Positions 11,240 through 20,757 of a stretch of DNA of 64,000 bases are shown here, piece by piece. Within the stretch, counting starts at the first letter, position 1. Each line of letters starts with the position of its first letter. The notes below the pieces were generated by a model, which saw only the letters and a program-made list of their open reading frames with translations, was not told the DNA's origin and made no database searches. Both the position numbers and the translations under genes were made by a program. The DNA lies in NCBI RefSeq assembly GCF_963855985.1, contig NC_087108.1, positions 12,294,001 to 12,358,000 on the forward strand, given 5' to 3'. The DNA comes from Ostrinia nubilalis. Lineage: Eukaryota; Arthropoda; Insecta; Lepidoptera; Crambidae.

Positions 11240-11536
11240 CTAGCTATTCAACTCGGCTTCGCTCGCGTCGTTGTTATTCTTTCCAGGAAAGTCTCTATTC
11301 ATGAATACCAAAAGTATTATTATAAGTCTTCGTTGCCAACATTGATTGATACCTACAAATTCAAATTTCATCCTTTATTTCATCCTCTATTTTCCCTTTA
11401 ATTTTTTTATTTCGCTATAGAAATTAGTCTGTCAGTATCAAAGTCAGTATTAAGTCATTGAAATCGATGCAGTAGTTTTTAGCGTGAAAAGGAAACAGAC
11501 AGACAGGACTACTTTTGTACTTATAAATATTACGGA
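11240..11536 (-). mobile_element. Helitron-like element
   Basis: Minus strand: host A, TCCGTAATATTTATAAG 5' end, body with AAACTACTGCATCGATTTC, terminal CGCGAGCGAAGCCGAG hairpin, CTAG, host T. The ORF at 11171-11401 overlaps it and is chance. Confidence 0.8.
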
Positions 11537-11690
11537 TTTAATAAATTGTGCTTAATCAGACTTCAAGGTGACGCTTTCACGATACAAGACACGAGGTTTG
11601 CTTATTAACGTAGGTATCATGAAAATTGGAGTATCATATTTGACACAAGAGTTTACTTAAAAACTTCAGGCATTTTGGAGATAAACAATC

Positions 11691-12102
11691 TACATGGTGG
11701 AATTTTGTAATGCCACCTGGAGGGATTATACTCTTAATATTGTAGATAGAAAAATTTACTCAAAGAAAACATTCCTTTATTTTTTAACAGAAAGAGAACT
11801 GCATTCAAAGATGTGCAAAAATTTGCTTGCCACACCCGGGAATCGAACTAACTAAAATTTGTTAAAATTACACCCTGTATTTTTATTGCATCGATCTGAA
11901 ATCTCTTTAACAAACTTGATAAATCAAATGAAAGGAAAACCATGAAATCTTAAATTATTTTAATTGGTGAATTTTAGAAAATCTTTGAATGCAGCTCTCT
12001 TTCTTTTCAAAAATAAAGGAATGTTTTCATTCAGTAAAATTTTCTATCTACAGTATTAAGAGTACTTTCCCTCCAGGTGGCATTACAAAATTCAACCCTG
12101 TA
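11691..12102. mobile_element. MITE with about 120-bp inverted repeats
   Basis: Ends resemble TACAGGGTTGAATTTTGTAA. The left arm (11691-11813) pairs with 11983-12102 over about 120 bp including TGCCACCTGGAGGGA. The TACAGGGT-type terminus and possible TA target fit a Tc1/mariner-like MITE. Also carries a tRNA T-arm-like CCGGGAATCGAAC at about 11837. Confidence 0.8.
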
Positions 12103-12619
12103 TAATACGAAAAACTTTACCGATTAATTATTTTCCTTTAACTATTATTTTCTAACCCTTTCGGACCGCTCCAATACAATTGTGCGGGTTACAAAATCGA
12201 GATTATCTCATTAGTTTTACATCGGAAGTGGATGGGCTGAGTATCGTACGATTGTGCGGGATGCGTTCTTTCACCTACCGTGCGAAGCGCAGTTGGTGAG
12301 CCGGTTACAACATGTACAGTTCATGACTGATTGCGCTCCCCGACTTGGCGAAAGAAAGTACCTACTATGGTTTTATTTTGTAATTGTAGTAATATACAAG
12401 TTATTGATTAGACAAACAGTTAAAAATAGCATCTTTTTGTGATAACAGTGACTACTTGTAAGCAAAGGTTTTGGCGTAACGGCTTAACGAACTTAACTGA
12501 CACAATTGTATCGACGTGGGCCCTACAATACCTTATGCGTATTTTAAGTTTCTCATAATTATTAATTTTTTATGGTTTCCGTACCATGTTTCCGATTTTA
12601 AACGACGCTACTATCTAGA
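12103..12619. other. Nothing recognised
   Basis: No supported gene. A 62-codon opening at 12254-12442 is not convincing. Confidence 0.5.
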
Positions 12620-13000
12620 GATGCGTAATGCATCTGGGGATGAGAGCGATGACAACGACAAAAGCTAGTTTCGGCTACTTCAGATGAACTACTCCTCTTC
12701 ATCTGATGAAGGCTCAGACATTCATGATGATACATACCTCTGAGCATGCAAGCAGCATGGTAGACGAAGCCCTTCAACCGTCAACATCTTCCAGGAGACG
12801 CTGTTCATGATATAGGAGATATTAAAACTCCATAGGAATATTTCGAGCGCTATATTTACTGTTGAGCTCATGGAACAGAAGGTTTTGCCCACAAATCAAT
12901 ATTAAATGGCAAATACTGGTATAAAAATGTAACCTGTTTATTCCTTACTGGTTATAAAGACGTTTTTCGGAATACATGCCATTGATAAAATTTCCAAAAC
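12620..13000 (+). pseudogene. Possible piggyBac-like transposase fossil
   Basis: Plus-strand conceptual fragments in shifting frames: an acidic/serine stretch SSSSDEGSDIHDD, then YIYCTELMEQKVLPTNQY-like and FFGIHAI near 12975. This order resembles the N-terminal part of piggyBac-family transposases (EYF...QTNLYA...FIGI). Several stops and frameshifts are present. The assignment is from motif memory only and is tentative; catalytic aspartate regions are not seen. Confidence 0.35.
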
Positions 13001-13381
13001 CCTTACAAATTTGACCCTCATAATTGTACGTGGGAAGTGAAGGGCCCAGTTTGATACAATTGTTGGTATATGAATTTTCCAAGATGGCGTCGGAAAATCT
13101 GGAAAATTATAGCAGATTCGTAATCTGCGGCCCCAAATTACCTAAAATTCATGTTCAAAATTACAAATTTCTTTCTAGTTTAAGCGCGGGTCCGAAAGGG
13201 CTAATCAAAGGGCATTATCTACCAGTGAACTAGAGACTAACCCTCACAATCTCATACAGTACACTCAATCTATAAGGCTATCACTATTATGAAGACAAAT
13301 AACTCTACTTTATTGACATAACATCAGCCACAGTATCTGGGATCTCTATAATGGGGCGATCAGGGGAAGCCACAGTGTAAA

Positions 13382-13636
13382 CAGAGTAAATACAAATGAG
13401 TAGGTCATCTTCATAGAAACGCACCGAGCGCGGTTTGTATGTGAGCGCGCCAATATACGTATGCGGCGCGCACGCACACACTGACAAAATTCGGCGCAAC
13501 CACGACTGGCTCCCCGCTAATCCACGCTAAATTTTGTCAGTGTGTGCGTGTGCGCTGCATACGTGTTGGCGCGCTCACATACAAACCGCGCCCGTGCGTT
13601 TCTATGAAGATGACCTACTCATTTGTATTTACTCTG
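13382..13636. mobile_element. Repeat I: near-complete palindromic element
   Basis: 255 bp reading almost the same on both strands: CAGAGTAAATACAAATG at the left and its complement ending CTCTG at the right, with long arms through TAGGTCATCTTCATAGAAAC and the AAATTTTGTCAGTGTG region. Flanks GTGTAAA/GTGTAAC suggest a 7-bp target duplication with one change. A second copy is at 50728-50900. Confidence 0.85.
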
Positions 13637-13707
13637 GTGTAACTGACAATAGTGACTGAGTTAACAGCATTGTTGTGTTCCGGCAGTTAGAGGTAAGATA
13701 GCCAGTT

Positions 13708-14035
13708 CATCCGTGGTTGAGGATTCCGGGTGAAGCTCGCTTCCACCTTCGGCCTGATCGTCACTTACCATCAGGTGAGATACAGGATAAGAGCTTCCTC
13801 GTTGTGGATAAAAAAAAGTTTCTTGCGCTGCTTCTTCTCAGCACTGGCCCATTTATTGTCCTGAAGCAGTGTAGGGTTCATACTGGGACGTGTAAAAGTG
13901 CTTTTTAAAAGCCTACTTGCATAAATAAATGAGTTTTATAAGTTTTTAGTTAGGATAACTTATACCCTTAGTGCATTTTTTGCCCTTCATAAGTGCCACT
14001 TGTGGTCTAAACTGAATAAACATATTTGATTTTGA
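13708..14035 (+). mobile_element. LINE/SINE 3'-end sequence
   Basis: Carries TCCGGGTGAAGCTCGC, CATCAGGTGAGA, then AGCACTGGCCCATTTATTGT and GTAAAAGTGCTTTTTAAAAG with a TAAATAAATGAG end. The latter part recurs at 63655-63770. Reads as a non-coding retroelement tail. Confidence 0.65.
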
Positions 14036-14083
14036 TTTTTTTGATCTTAGTGACTTATCAACTCTGAAAGGGATCAACACCGT

Positions 14084-14143
14084 ATCGCCTTTCGCGAGCT
14101 GTCATCGCCTTTCGCGAGCTGTCATCGCCTTTTGCGCGCTGTC
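14084..14143 (+). repeat. Three 20-bp tandem units
   Basis: ATCGCCTTTCGCGAGCTGTC occurs twice exactly and a third time with two substitutions, head to tail. Confidence 0.95.
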
Positions 14144-14160
14144 AACCGTGAGACGAAGCG

Positions 14161-14230
14161 TTTACGTTACGGTGCGGATAAGTGTGCGTTGCAGTATGGG
14201 GTTTCATACCAAAGACCACCTCGAGTTGAT
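14161..14230 (-). repeat. Dispersed repeat, partner of 828-903
   Basis: Reverse complement of the repeat at 828-903, beginning TTTACGTTACGGTGCGG. Confidence 0.75.
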
Positions 14231-14479
14231 ACGTATACAGTATGGTTATAAAGTGTTTTCAATTTTGCCATAATAACAATATTCATTAGGGAAGAATTAA
14301 ATGAAAATTCTGTAGATATTTGCATGCTAACCACGCACGAATAACTGCATACGTACATATTATTTTATTGAATAAAATAACGTACGTTGCTGATACACAT
14401 TCGTAAGATTCGCAGACACGTTTGTTTGCACACACGCGCACTGTAGATAACGCATACTCAAATACAATATGAAGATTCA

Positions 14480-14622
14480 CGCCCGTATTCACAAATATTA
14501 CTATGAAGTCTCACGGGTGTGGACGCACAGGGTGACACACGAACCAATCACAGAGCTCTATTCAACGCTGTGCGTTCGATTTGCTGCTTCGCTTAAGCAA
14601 GCATCGTTTGTGAATACGGGCG
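14480..14622. mobile_element. Repeat H MITE
   Basis: Inverted ends CGCCCGTATTCACAAA and TTTGTGAATACGGGCG flank a conserved interior (CACAGAGCTCTATT, GCTTAAGCAAGC). Related copies at 28636, 39866, 51906 and a fragment at 58264. Confidence 0.9.
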
Positions 14623-14666
14623 TTAGTGTAGCCATATGAGTAAAGTTACTCACTATATGAATGACA

Positions 14667-14884
14667 TCTAAATAATTATAATAAGTCAAAGGTGACTGAC
14701 TGACTGACTGACTGACATAGTGATCTATCAACGCACAGCCCAAACCACTGGACGGATCGGGCTGAAATTTGGCATGCAGGTAGATGTTATGACGTAGGCA
14801 TCCGCTAAGAAAGGATTTTACGAAACTCCATCCTAAAGGGGGTAAAATGGGATCTGCGAATACGAAGTCGCGGGCGGCCCTTAG
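14667..14884 (+). mobile_element. Helitron-like element
   Basis: Host A, TCTAAATAATTATAATAAG, (GACT)n, body AAATTTGGCATGCAGG and a GTCGCGGGCGG hairpin end, TTAG, host T. Uninterrupted relative of 15317-15878. Confidence 0.85.
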
Positions 14885-14940
14885 TTATAAATAAAATTAC
14901 CTATCAAGAGTTTCCAGTGTCAGCAAATTATCATTTTTTA

Positions 14941-14990
14941 TGGAAATCGTTGGGGGAGGCCTTTGTCCAGCAGTGGACGTTATTTGGCTC
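14941..14990 (+). mobile_element. RTE-A 3'-end scrap
   Basis: TGGGGGAGGCCTTTGTCCAG and CAGTGGACGTTATTTGGCT match the last codons of the RTE-A reading frame. The tail is missing. Confidence 0.8.
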
Positions 14991-15367
14991 AAGCATACAT
15001 ACTGACACGCTTACACTGTGGTATGGCCAGTAGCGTAGTGATGATGACCTATGGTGTTCCTATATTATTAATGGCTGACTTCCTATCAAAGAGGGAGTTT
15101 TATGTCAGATATTACTATCTTTAGTGTCATAACACTTTTATAATACAGATGCCACTAAAGTAAACACTGAGGGCTCTTATTCATCTGTATTAAGTGCTAC
15201 TTATTACAATTAAAATGTGTAATGAGTGATTTGTACTATATCATTATATAACGTATAGCTTCCTAGAAACATAGGTAGTAATTTATGTTATGGAACTATG
15301 TCCTACTAATATCTAATCTAAATAGTATATAAAACTCAAAGGTGACTGACTGACATAGTGATCTATC

Positions 15368-15720
15368 TCCGTGCTCCGAAGAATTATCCGGACTTATTCC
15401 TGCCGCCACTTTTCGCCACCGATCTACCCGACAGCACTTCCACCCCCATCACTTAGATGGTTGGCAGTCCACAACAGTACGTTTTTCTAGAAACTTCCTG
15501 CCCCGTACAACCAAACTGTGGAATGGACTGTCGTCTGCGGTGTTTCCGGACGGATACGACCTGCAAGCTTTCAAGAGGAGAGCGTATCTTTATCTTAAAG
15601 GCCGGCAACCCACCTGTAACGCCCCTGGGTCTGCGGGTGTCTATGGGTGACGGTAATCACTTACCATCAGGTGATCCGTCTGCTCGTTTGCCTCCTATCA
15701 CATAAAAAAAAATAAAAAAA
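15368..15720 (+). mobile_element. 5'-truncated CR1-like LINE nested in a Helitron
   Basis: Inserted after ...TCTATC. It carries the C-terminal end of an ORF2-type protein, a short 3' UTR with GGTGATCCGTCTGCTCG, and an A-rich end. Only ATC is shared at the two junctions, so the target duplication is minimal or absent. The 3' UTR recurs at 40900-40997 (minus). Confidence 0.85.
15372..15650 (+). pseudogene. Partial LINE ORF2 C-terminus (CR1/Jockey-like)
   Basis: An uninterrupted 92-codon frame with no start codon of its own, ending TGA at 15648-15650. It contains [20 protein letters not shown], then [12 protein letters not shown] and [13 protein letters not shown]. The block order R-T-R, FLPR-T...WN-L, FP-YD---FK is familiar from the extreme C-terminus of CR1/Jockey-group reverse transcriptase proteins, after the catalytic domain. 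The RT and endonuclease domains are absent through 5' truncation at insertion. The frame has stayed open, so the insertion is probably fairly recent. It is not expected to make a functional product. Confidence 0.8.
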
Positions 15721-15948
15721 TCAACGCACAGCCCAAACCACTGCACGGATCGGGCTGAAATTTGGCATGTAGGTAGATGTTATTACGTAGGCATCCGCTA
15801 AGAAAAGATTTTACGAAACTCCACCCCTAAGGGGGGTAAAACGGGATCCACGCGTACGAAGTCGCGGGCGGCCGCTAGTTACACATAAAAATTCGAGGGA
15901 TGACATTGACATTTATTTTGACGTGGTAGATAGAGCATAGACGGGCTG

Positions 15949-16116
15949 GAAGACGTAGCGTGGGCAGGCCTGCTACTAGGTGGACCGACGATCTGGTAAA
16001 GGTCGCGGGAAGAGCCTGGATGCGGGCAGCGCAGGACCGTTCATTGTGGAAAACCTTGGGGGAGGCCTTTGTCCAGCAGTGGACGTCATTTGGCTGAAAC
16101 GAACGAACGAACGAAG
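15949..16116 (+). mobile_element. RTE-A 3'-end copy
   Basis: Starts within the GGGCTGGAAGACGTAGCGTG segment and runs to the stop and a (GAAC)n tail. 5'-truncated. No convincing target duplication was seen. Confidence 0.9.
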
Positions 16117-16396
16117 ATAGTTATTTAAATTATTGGTTAGCAAATGTTATTACACAGTGCAGGAATATTTAACCGATAAGTCAATAAGAGTCTTTGAATA
16201 ATTATATTGATGTGATAAATTATTATTAGATGACACTTGCAATTATGTATGTAATCGTTATTGAATTATGCTTGGTGAATCTTTGACATCGACAATTTTT
16301 GAATTTTTGACATTGAGGAGAATAAATTTTATAATATTACATTAACTTAAAATGACTAAAAACTAAAATTTAAAAATTACTAATGATAAAAACTAT

Positions 16397-18457
16397 TTAC
16401 AAAATAAAAAATACTTCACCCCCAGCGCCGCAGTCAGGAATCGTGCCCAAAAGGCTGGCAGCATTGCCACGTTGAATGGCCAGGCTAATTCTCTGACCAA
16501 AATAGCTGCCAGCCTTTTGATCACCGGTCACCTCGGTGAGCCTCTTTGCCAGTTCCTTATAAAAGGAACGAGCGCTTGGACCCCATGGTCCCATAGTCTC
16601 AACCCCAAACGGCACAAATATATAACTCTCATTGAGAGCTGCATATTTGCGCCGCTTGGAGCACTCAGCCGAGGCCGCCGCCGCGCCTGCGGCAAGGGAG
16701 GTACCTCCTGTATGAGACGGAGCAAGCGTATCCGCGCATGTTGCGTCCCACACAAGAGGACGTCCCTGCTTCCAGGGAATGAGCGTCATGCCGTCAGGTC
16801 TCTTGCCGTCGTCACGGAGTATGCCGTTAGGCTCTAAAACTGCTGGCACATTGACGGCGACAAGAGCTCTGCGGATGACGTCATTGATGCAGGCGTGTCG
16901 GGAGACTCGACCAGCGCTCATTTGGCATGAGAGGCCATGGTGTCCTAACTCACCGACGCGAGTACCGCAACGACAGCGATGGGGATGGTTTGTCTTGACG
17001 CCAAGTCTAAGGGAAATGGCAAGGGACAGTGTACTCCTGTCAAGCAGAGTCCCGATATTGGCCGAAGGAAGAGCATGTAGCCAATAACCGGACTCTGCCT
17101 GAAAGACCGCTAGTAGGCGAGCACGCTCTGCAGCATTTTCAGAGGAAGCCAATAGATCACTCTGAAAACGCAAGCAGAGCGGCTCGTCCCACTGCCTCTG
17201 AGACGATAGAGAGGTAGGTGGATCGGCTCCCGGGCATGCCCTAGTCCAAGCGTTTCTGGCCTCTGCGAGGTGAGCCAACTCCACTACCCCTAAAGAAGGG
17301 GCTAGTAATTTATTAAAGAGTTCGGCTGTACCATACGCAGAAGACAGAAAAGCTGGAAGGGCAATATGCGATATCTGACGTGTGCCTAGTCCTCCGAAAC
17401 GCACAGGGAGAGAGGCCTGTTTCCAGGCGTTATCGCTAAATGCACAATTTAGAATTTTGGAGAGTGTCTCCCTGAGCGAACTATCAATGGTTGACAGTAG
17501 TCCTGGAAAAAGCCAAAAATGGGTACTACGTAAAAAATATATAAATTTTGGGGCGTATGCGCAAAAACGGATTAAATACAAAGCCATGTGAGGGTTTATC
17601 TTTAGCATATTTTCGGAGGACTGCTGAAATTTGGAAATTTGTTCATTAATAAAAATCGGAATAGCCTCGTCAAAAATAGGGGAACCTAGAAGACGGAGTG
17701 ACGTATTATTGAGAATTTTGATATTGGGAGCTAAAGCCGAAAATTTTGTAATAATGTCTTGTAACTGAACATGTGAAAATTTTGATTCTGGGATAAATAG
17801 CTCGCATTTTGAATAATTGAGATCAAGTCCGATACTTTTGAATTTATCAATGATGGTGTGGAAGTCTAAGAGAACGGATGAAATATCGCCAGCGATAGTT
17901 CCGTCATCTAGGTACCACACATTAAATTTTGAATTTAGTGAATCAATAATGGGTTGTATTGCCAAACTAAAAATAGCGGGCCCGAGAGGATCGCCTTGCT
18001 GACAGCCGACAGATGAATATAATAGGTTGTTTTTGAAAATTAATTTTGTGGGTTTGCTATAGCATTGCCAAAGATAATTGTAAATATGAGGAACTTTTTG
18101 ATGAATGGCTGAAAGCAAGGCACCTCTATCTACCGAGTTGAAGGCGTTCTTGACATCCACCTTCAGCACCACCTCCGCGGCGTCAAGTGACAGGAAGGTA
18201 CGGAGAGCGTGAACGGCTGCTTCGCATCCACCTTTGACGCCGAAACCAAGCTGTACTGGTTGGAACTCTGCAGAAACGGTAGGTAAAATGTGAGAACAGC
18301 AAATTTTGGATGCTATACGGCGAAGGGTGGAGCCAACAGCTATAGGGCGAATGCCGCCATCTTTTTTCCGTAAAGCTATTAAGTTGGCTCCATAAAGAAT
18401 TTCGATAATATCAGCTGGGACTTCGCCGGATAGCATTAGGTTTACCAAAAGAGTCAT
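16397..18457 (-). CDS. Non-LTR reverse transcriptase with C-terminal nuclease-like domain
   Basis: Uninterrupted 686-residue frame from a retrotransposon; it would copy element RNA into DNA at a chromosomal nick. RT blocks visible: KKDGGIRPIAVG (31-42), catalytic KVDVKNAFNSVD (99-110), QQGDPLGP (153-160) and the active-site YLDDGT (182-187). The C-terminal third has a CXC...H...C cluster (C495, C497, H506/H507, C511), then RPDG (553-556) and LVWDATCADT (568-577). That order resembles the zinc-knuckle plus restriction-like endonuclease of R2/R4/NeSL/HERO-type elements; the clade is inferred. No apurinic endonuclease or RNase H is seen. An in-frame TAG lies shortly upstream of this ATG and the usual N-terminal region is missing, so the copy is probably 5'-truncated or has lost its start, although the remaining frame is intact. 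Neighbours are dead repeats, so it was not traced to a host operon or gene. Confidence 0.88.
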   Translation of the reverse strand: MTLLVNLMLSGEVPADIIEILYGANLIALRKKDGGIRPIAVGSTLRRIASKICCSHILPTVSAEFQPVQLGFGVKGGCEAAVHALRTFLSLDAAEVVLKVDVKNAFNSVDRGALLSAIHQKVPHIYNYLWQCYSKPTKLIFKNNLLYSSVGCQQGDPLGPAIFSLAIQPIIDSLNSKFNVWYLDDGTIAGDISSVLLDFHTIIDKFKSIGLDLNYSKCELFIPESKFSHVQLQDIITKFSALAPNIKILNNTSLRLLGSPIFDEAIPIFINEQISKFQQSSENMLKINPHMALYLIRFCAYAPKFIYFLRSTHFWLFPGLLSTIDSSLRETLSKILNCAFSDNAWKQASLPVRFGGLGTRQISHIALPAFLSSAYGTAELFNKLLAPSLGVVELAHLAEARNAWTRACPGADPPTSLSSQRQWDEPLCLRFQSDLLASSENAAERARLLAVFQAESGYWLHALPSANIGTLLDRSTLSLAISLRLGVKTNHPHRCRCGTRVGELGHHGLSCQMSAGRVSRHACINDVIRRALVAVNVPAVLEPNGILRDDGKRPDGMTLIPWKQGRPLVWDATCADTLAPSHTGGTSLAAGAAAASAECSKRRKYAALNESYIFVPFGVETMGPWGPSARSFYKELAKRLTEVTGDQKAGSYFGQRISLAIQRGNAASLLGTIPDCGAGGEVFFIL

Positions 18458-18638
18458 ATTGTGTAATAATACTCTGAGTATCTACTATTGACATTTATAT
18501 TGACATCTTACATTGATAATATTGGAATTTGTTGAAATGTTTAATAATTAATTAATTTAATATTTGCATGTCAGAAATGACTAATTGTGAGACCTAACCA
18601 TTAACTGTATCCATCTCCTGTACCACATTTATAGCAAA

Positions 18639-18882
18639 CTAGCTTTCCGCCCGCGGCTTCGCCCGCGTGGAATTTTGTCTGTCACAGAAAAACTTTATCG
18701 CGCGCGTCCCTGTTTCAAAAACCGGGATAAAAACTATCCTATGTTCTTTCCCGGGACTCAAACTATCTCTATGCCAAATTTCATCAAAATCGGTTGCGAG
18801 GTTTAAGCGGGAAAGCGTAACAGACAGACAGACAGACAGAGTTACTTTCGCATTTATAATATTATTATATATTAAGTTGGGA
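18639..18882 (-). mobile_element. Helitron-like element
   Basis: Minus strand: host A, TCCCAACTTAATATATAATA, (CTGT)n, body with ATGAAATTTGGCATAGAG, hairpin CGCGGGCGAAGCCGCGG, CTAG, host T. Related to 34240-34445. Confidence 0.88.
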
Positions 18883-18891
18883 TAAATGATG

Positions 18892-18917
18892 ATTCTGATT
18901 CTGATTCTGATTCTGAT
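18892..18917 (+). repeat. (GATTCT)n microsatellite
   Basis: About four GATTCT units. Confidence 0.9.
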
Positions 18918-19011
18918 AGAGCATACAAGTCTCGCTGACGTTGGACCGTCTCAAAAACACCCTCCCGTGCCGCTTCCATACCTCAGGCACTGACTCAGTT
19001 ACGCTCTAGAT

Positions 19012-19247
19012 CAGTGGTTCCCAAACTTATTTAGTCTACTGCCCACTTTGAGAATAAATTATTTTTTAGCGCCCCCCATTTTTGTAGTCAAGAGTCGAGC
19101 TCAGTCGATGTCTAAGAGTCCTCCTAGTAGATGACGCCTCCCAAGCCTCTACACAACGTCCCGATTTTTTTTCTGGGTCTCTTACCGCCCCCCTTTAAGC
19201 CTGCAGCGCCCACAAGGGGGCGTTAGCGCCCACTTTGGGAAAGACTG
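19012..19247. mobile_element. hAT-type MITE with perfect 8-bp target duplication
   Basis: Left end CAGTGGTTCCCAAACTT, right end ...CTTTGGGAAAGACTG. Flanks CTCTAGAT (19004-19011 and 19248-19255) are identical 8-mers, as expected for hAT. 236 bp, non-coding. Near the right end CCACAAGGGGGCGTT resembles a CTCF core. Confidence 0.95.
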
Positions 19248-19439
19248 CTCTAGATCTATTCAGTTGTTTAAAGTAATCGTATCTTTTAATCCTTTTATAG
19301 CCAGTTAATCACTGTCAGCTACCACTGATATTTTTCTGATAATAATATGATGATGACAATATTATGATAAAAATAAAAACATCTCACCGTAGTCGATGTA
19401 AGAATATTAGTAAGTAATGTGAAATCATCATTTTATACA

Positions 19440-19833
19440 TACAGGGTGACTTTGCAATCACTTTTTTCTTTTTTTTTTAATAGGCTCTAAAACAATTAAC
19501 AATACAACTTTATCTCAATTATTTTTAATCGTGGTAGGTATTTTTCGAAAAAAAACAAAATTAAATCTACGCAGGTGCTCATATCTTATTTTTTTAAAGA
19601 TAGGCTTATTTTCGCGCACCATTTTGTCTATCAAGCTTTACAGTTATCTGTGTGTACGTATTTTTCTATTATATATTTTTATCCAAGTGTGCCAATTTTG
19701 ATACCGCGCGATGCGGAAATAATTGTAGGTAAAAATGAAAAAAAAAAAAGTTTTCTTTACGTACTCATCGATTAAGTTACTGATTCTGAGTCGACCCTAA
19801 AAATTTTGACACTGGTTACAAAATCACCCTGTA
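19440..19833. mobile_element. MITE with TACAGGGTGA ends
   Basis: TACAGGGTGACTTTGCAATC at the left; TTACAAAATCACCCTGTA at the right. 394 bp, non-coding. Right-end relatives lie at 32265-32348 and about 32425-32455. Confidence 0.75.
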
Positions 19834-20065
19834 TAAATACCTAATGTATGCGACGATATATCAGACTATAACACTTTTGTTACAAATTCGCACCTATTGC
19901 AATTACTTAAGATAATAAATAAAATAGCATAGGTATGTAAATGCCTGCTCCAATGATAATCTTCGAAGAAAGCACTTCTGTTTATTGTTTTACAATTATT
20001 ATAGAAGACCTGTCGATTTGAAAACGTTAGCAAAATTCATTAGGACAATAACTCACGCAGACTTA

Positions 20066-20183
20066 GGCTGGGTTGCACCATCTTACTTTAACTTTGACAA
20101 AAGTCAGAAATCTGTCAAATTCCATACAAAACACACCGGTTGTCGTTATAGTTACGGTCAAAGTTCGGTGGTGCAACCCAGCC
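20066..20183. mobile_element. MITE with TTA target duplication
   Basis: 118 bp, inverted ends GGCTGGGTTGCACCA and its complement, flanked by TTA on both sides. TWA duplications suggest a PIF/Harbinger-type MITE. Relatives at 23388, 46974 and 53379. Confidence 0.85.
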
Positions 20184-20534
20184 TTATTGTTTTATGAATT
20201 AATGTCACCGAACACCAATTTTAAGGCAAAAAAGACTATTTGAGACCATTCCCCAATAATTCGAAATCACAACTTTTTAATAAGACTTCATTCTGGTCTT
20301 AAAAAGTTAATTAATTTTAAATTGCCTGTAAATTAAGACTTTTGGTTGCATTGTAATTGAAACAAGTAGATTGAGTTGAAAAAATAGTGACGTCACTTGT
20401 ATTGCCATACAAAATCTGTGGGAGAGTCTCGTTTTGACAGTTTTAAAAAGTACATCACTAATTGGATGTGTCGACACGTCTATTGTGTGTATTATATAGG
20501 CAGTAGACTACCTATGGGATTGACGGCCATAAAA

Positions 20535-20757
20535 TGGTGTAGATCCTGGCTACACAGGAGTTGCAGCGGTGTGAACGAGAGGTGGGAATAGTCCCGTTAC
20601 CAATGGGATTGCTTATCTGCCGGATACTATAATTAATGTACTTTCCCCCGGGACAAACTTGACCTTCATTGGTTGGGTTTTTATGGCGGTCAAGCTGTAT
20701 ATCCTGGCTACACAGGAGTTGCAGTGATGGGAACGAGAGGTGGGAATAGTCCCATTA
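20535..20757 (+). repeat. Two adjacent repeat C copies
   Basis: A partial copy (20535-20598) and a longer copy (20644-20757), both plus, both ending GGTGGGAATAGTCCC. Confidence 0.85.

Larger units (their letters stand above)
15317..15878 (+). mobile_element. Helitron-like element split by a LINE
   Basis: Host A, TCTAAATAGTATATAAAACT...GTGATCTATC, interrupted by 15368-15720, resuming at AACGCACAGCCCAAACC and ending GGGCGGCCG-CTAG before T at 15879. Both halves line up with the intact copies at 14667 and 43731. Confidence 0.9.

Noticed and set aside
16472..16837. 121-codon plus-strand ORF
   Set aside because: Antisense shadow of the reverse transcriptase reading frame.
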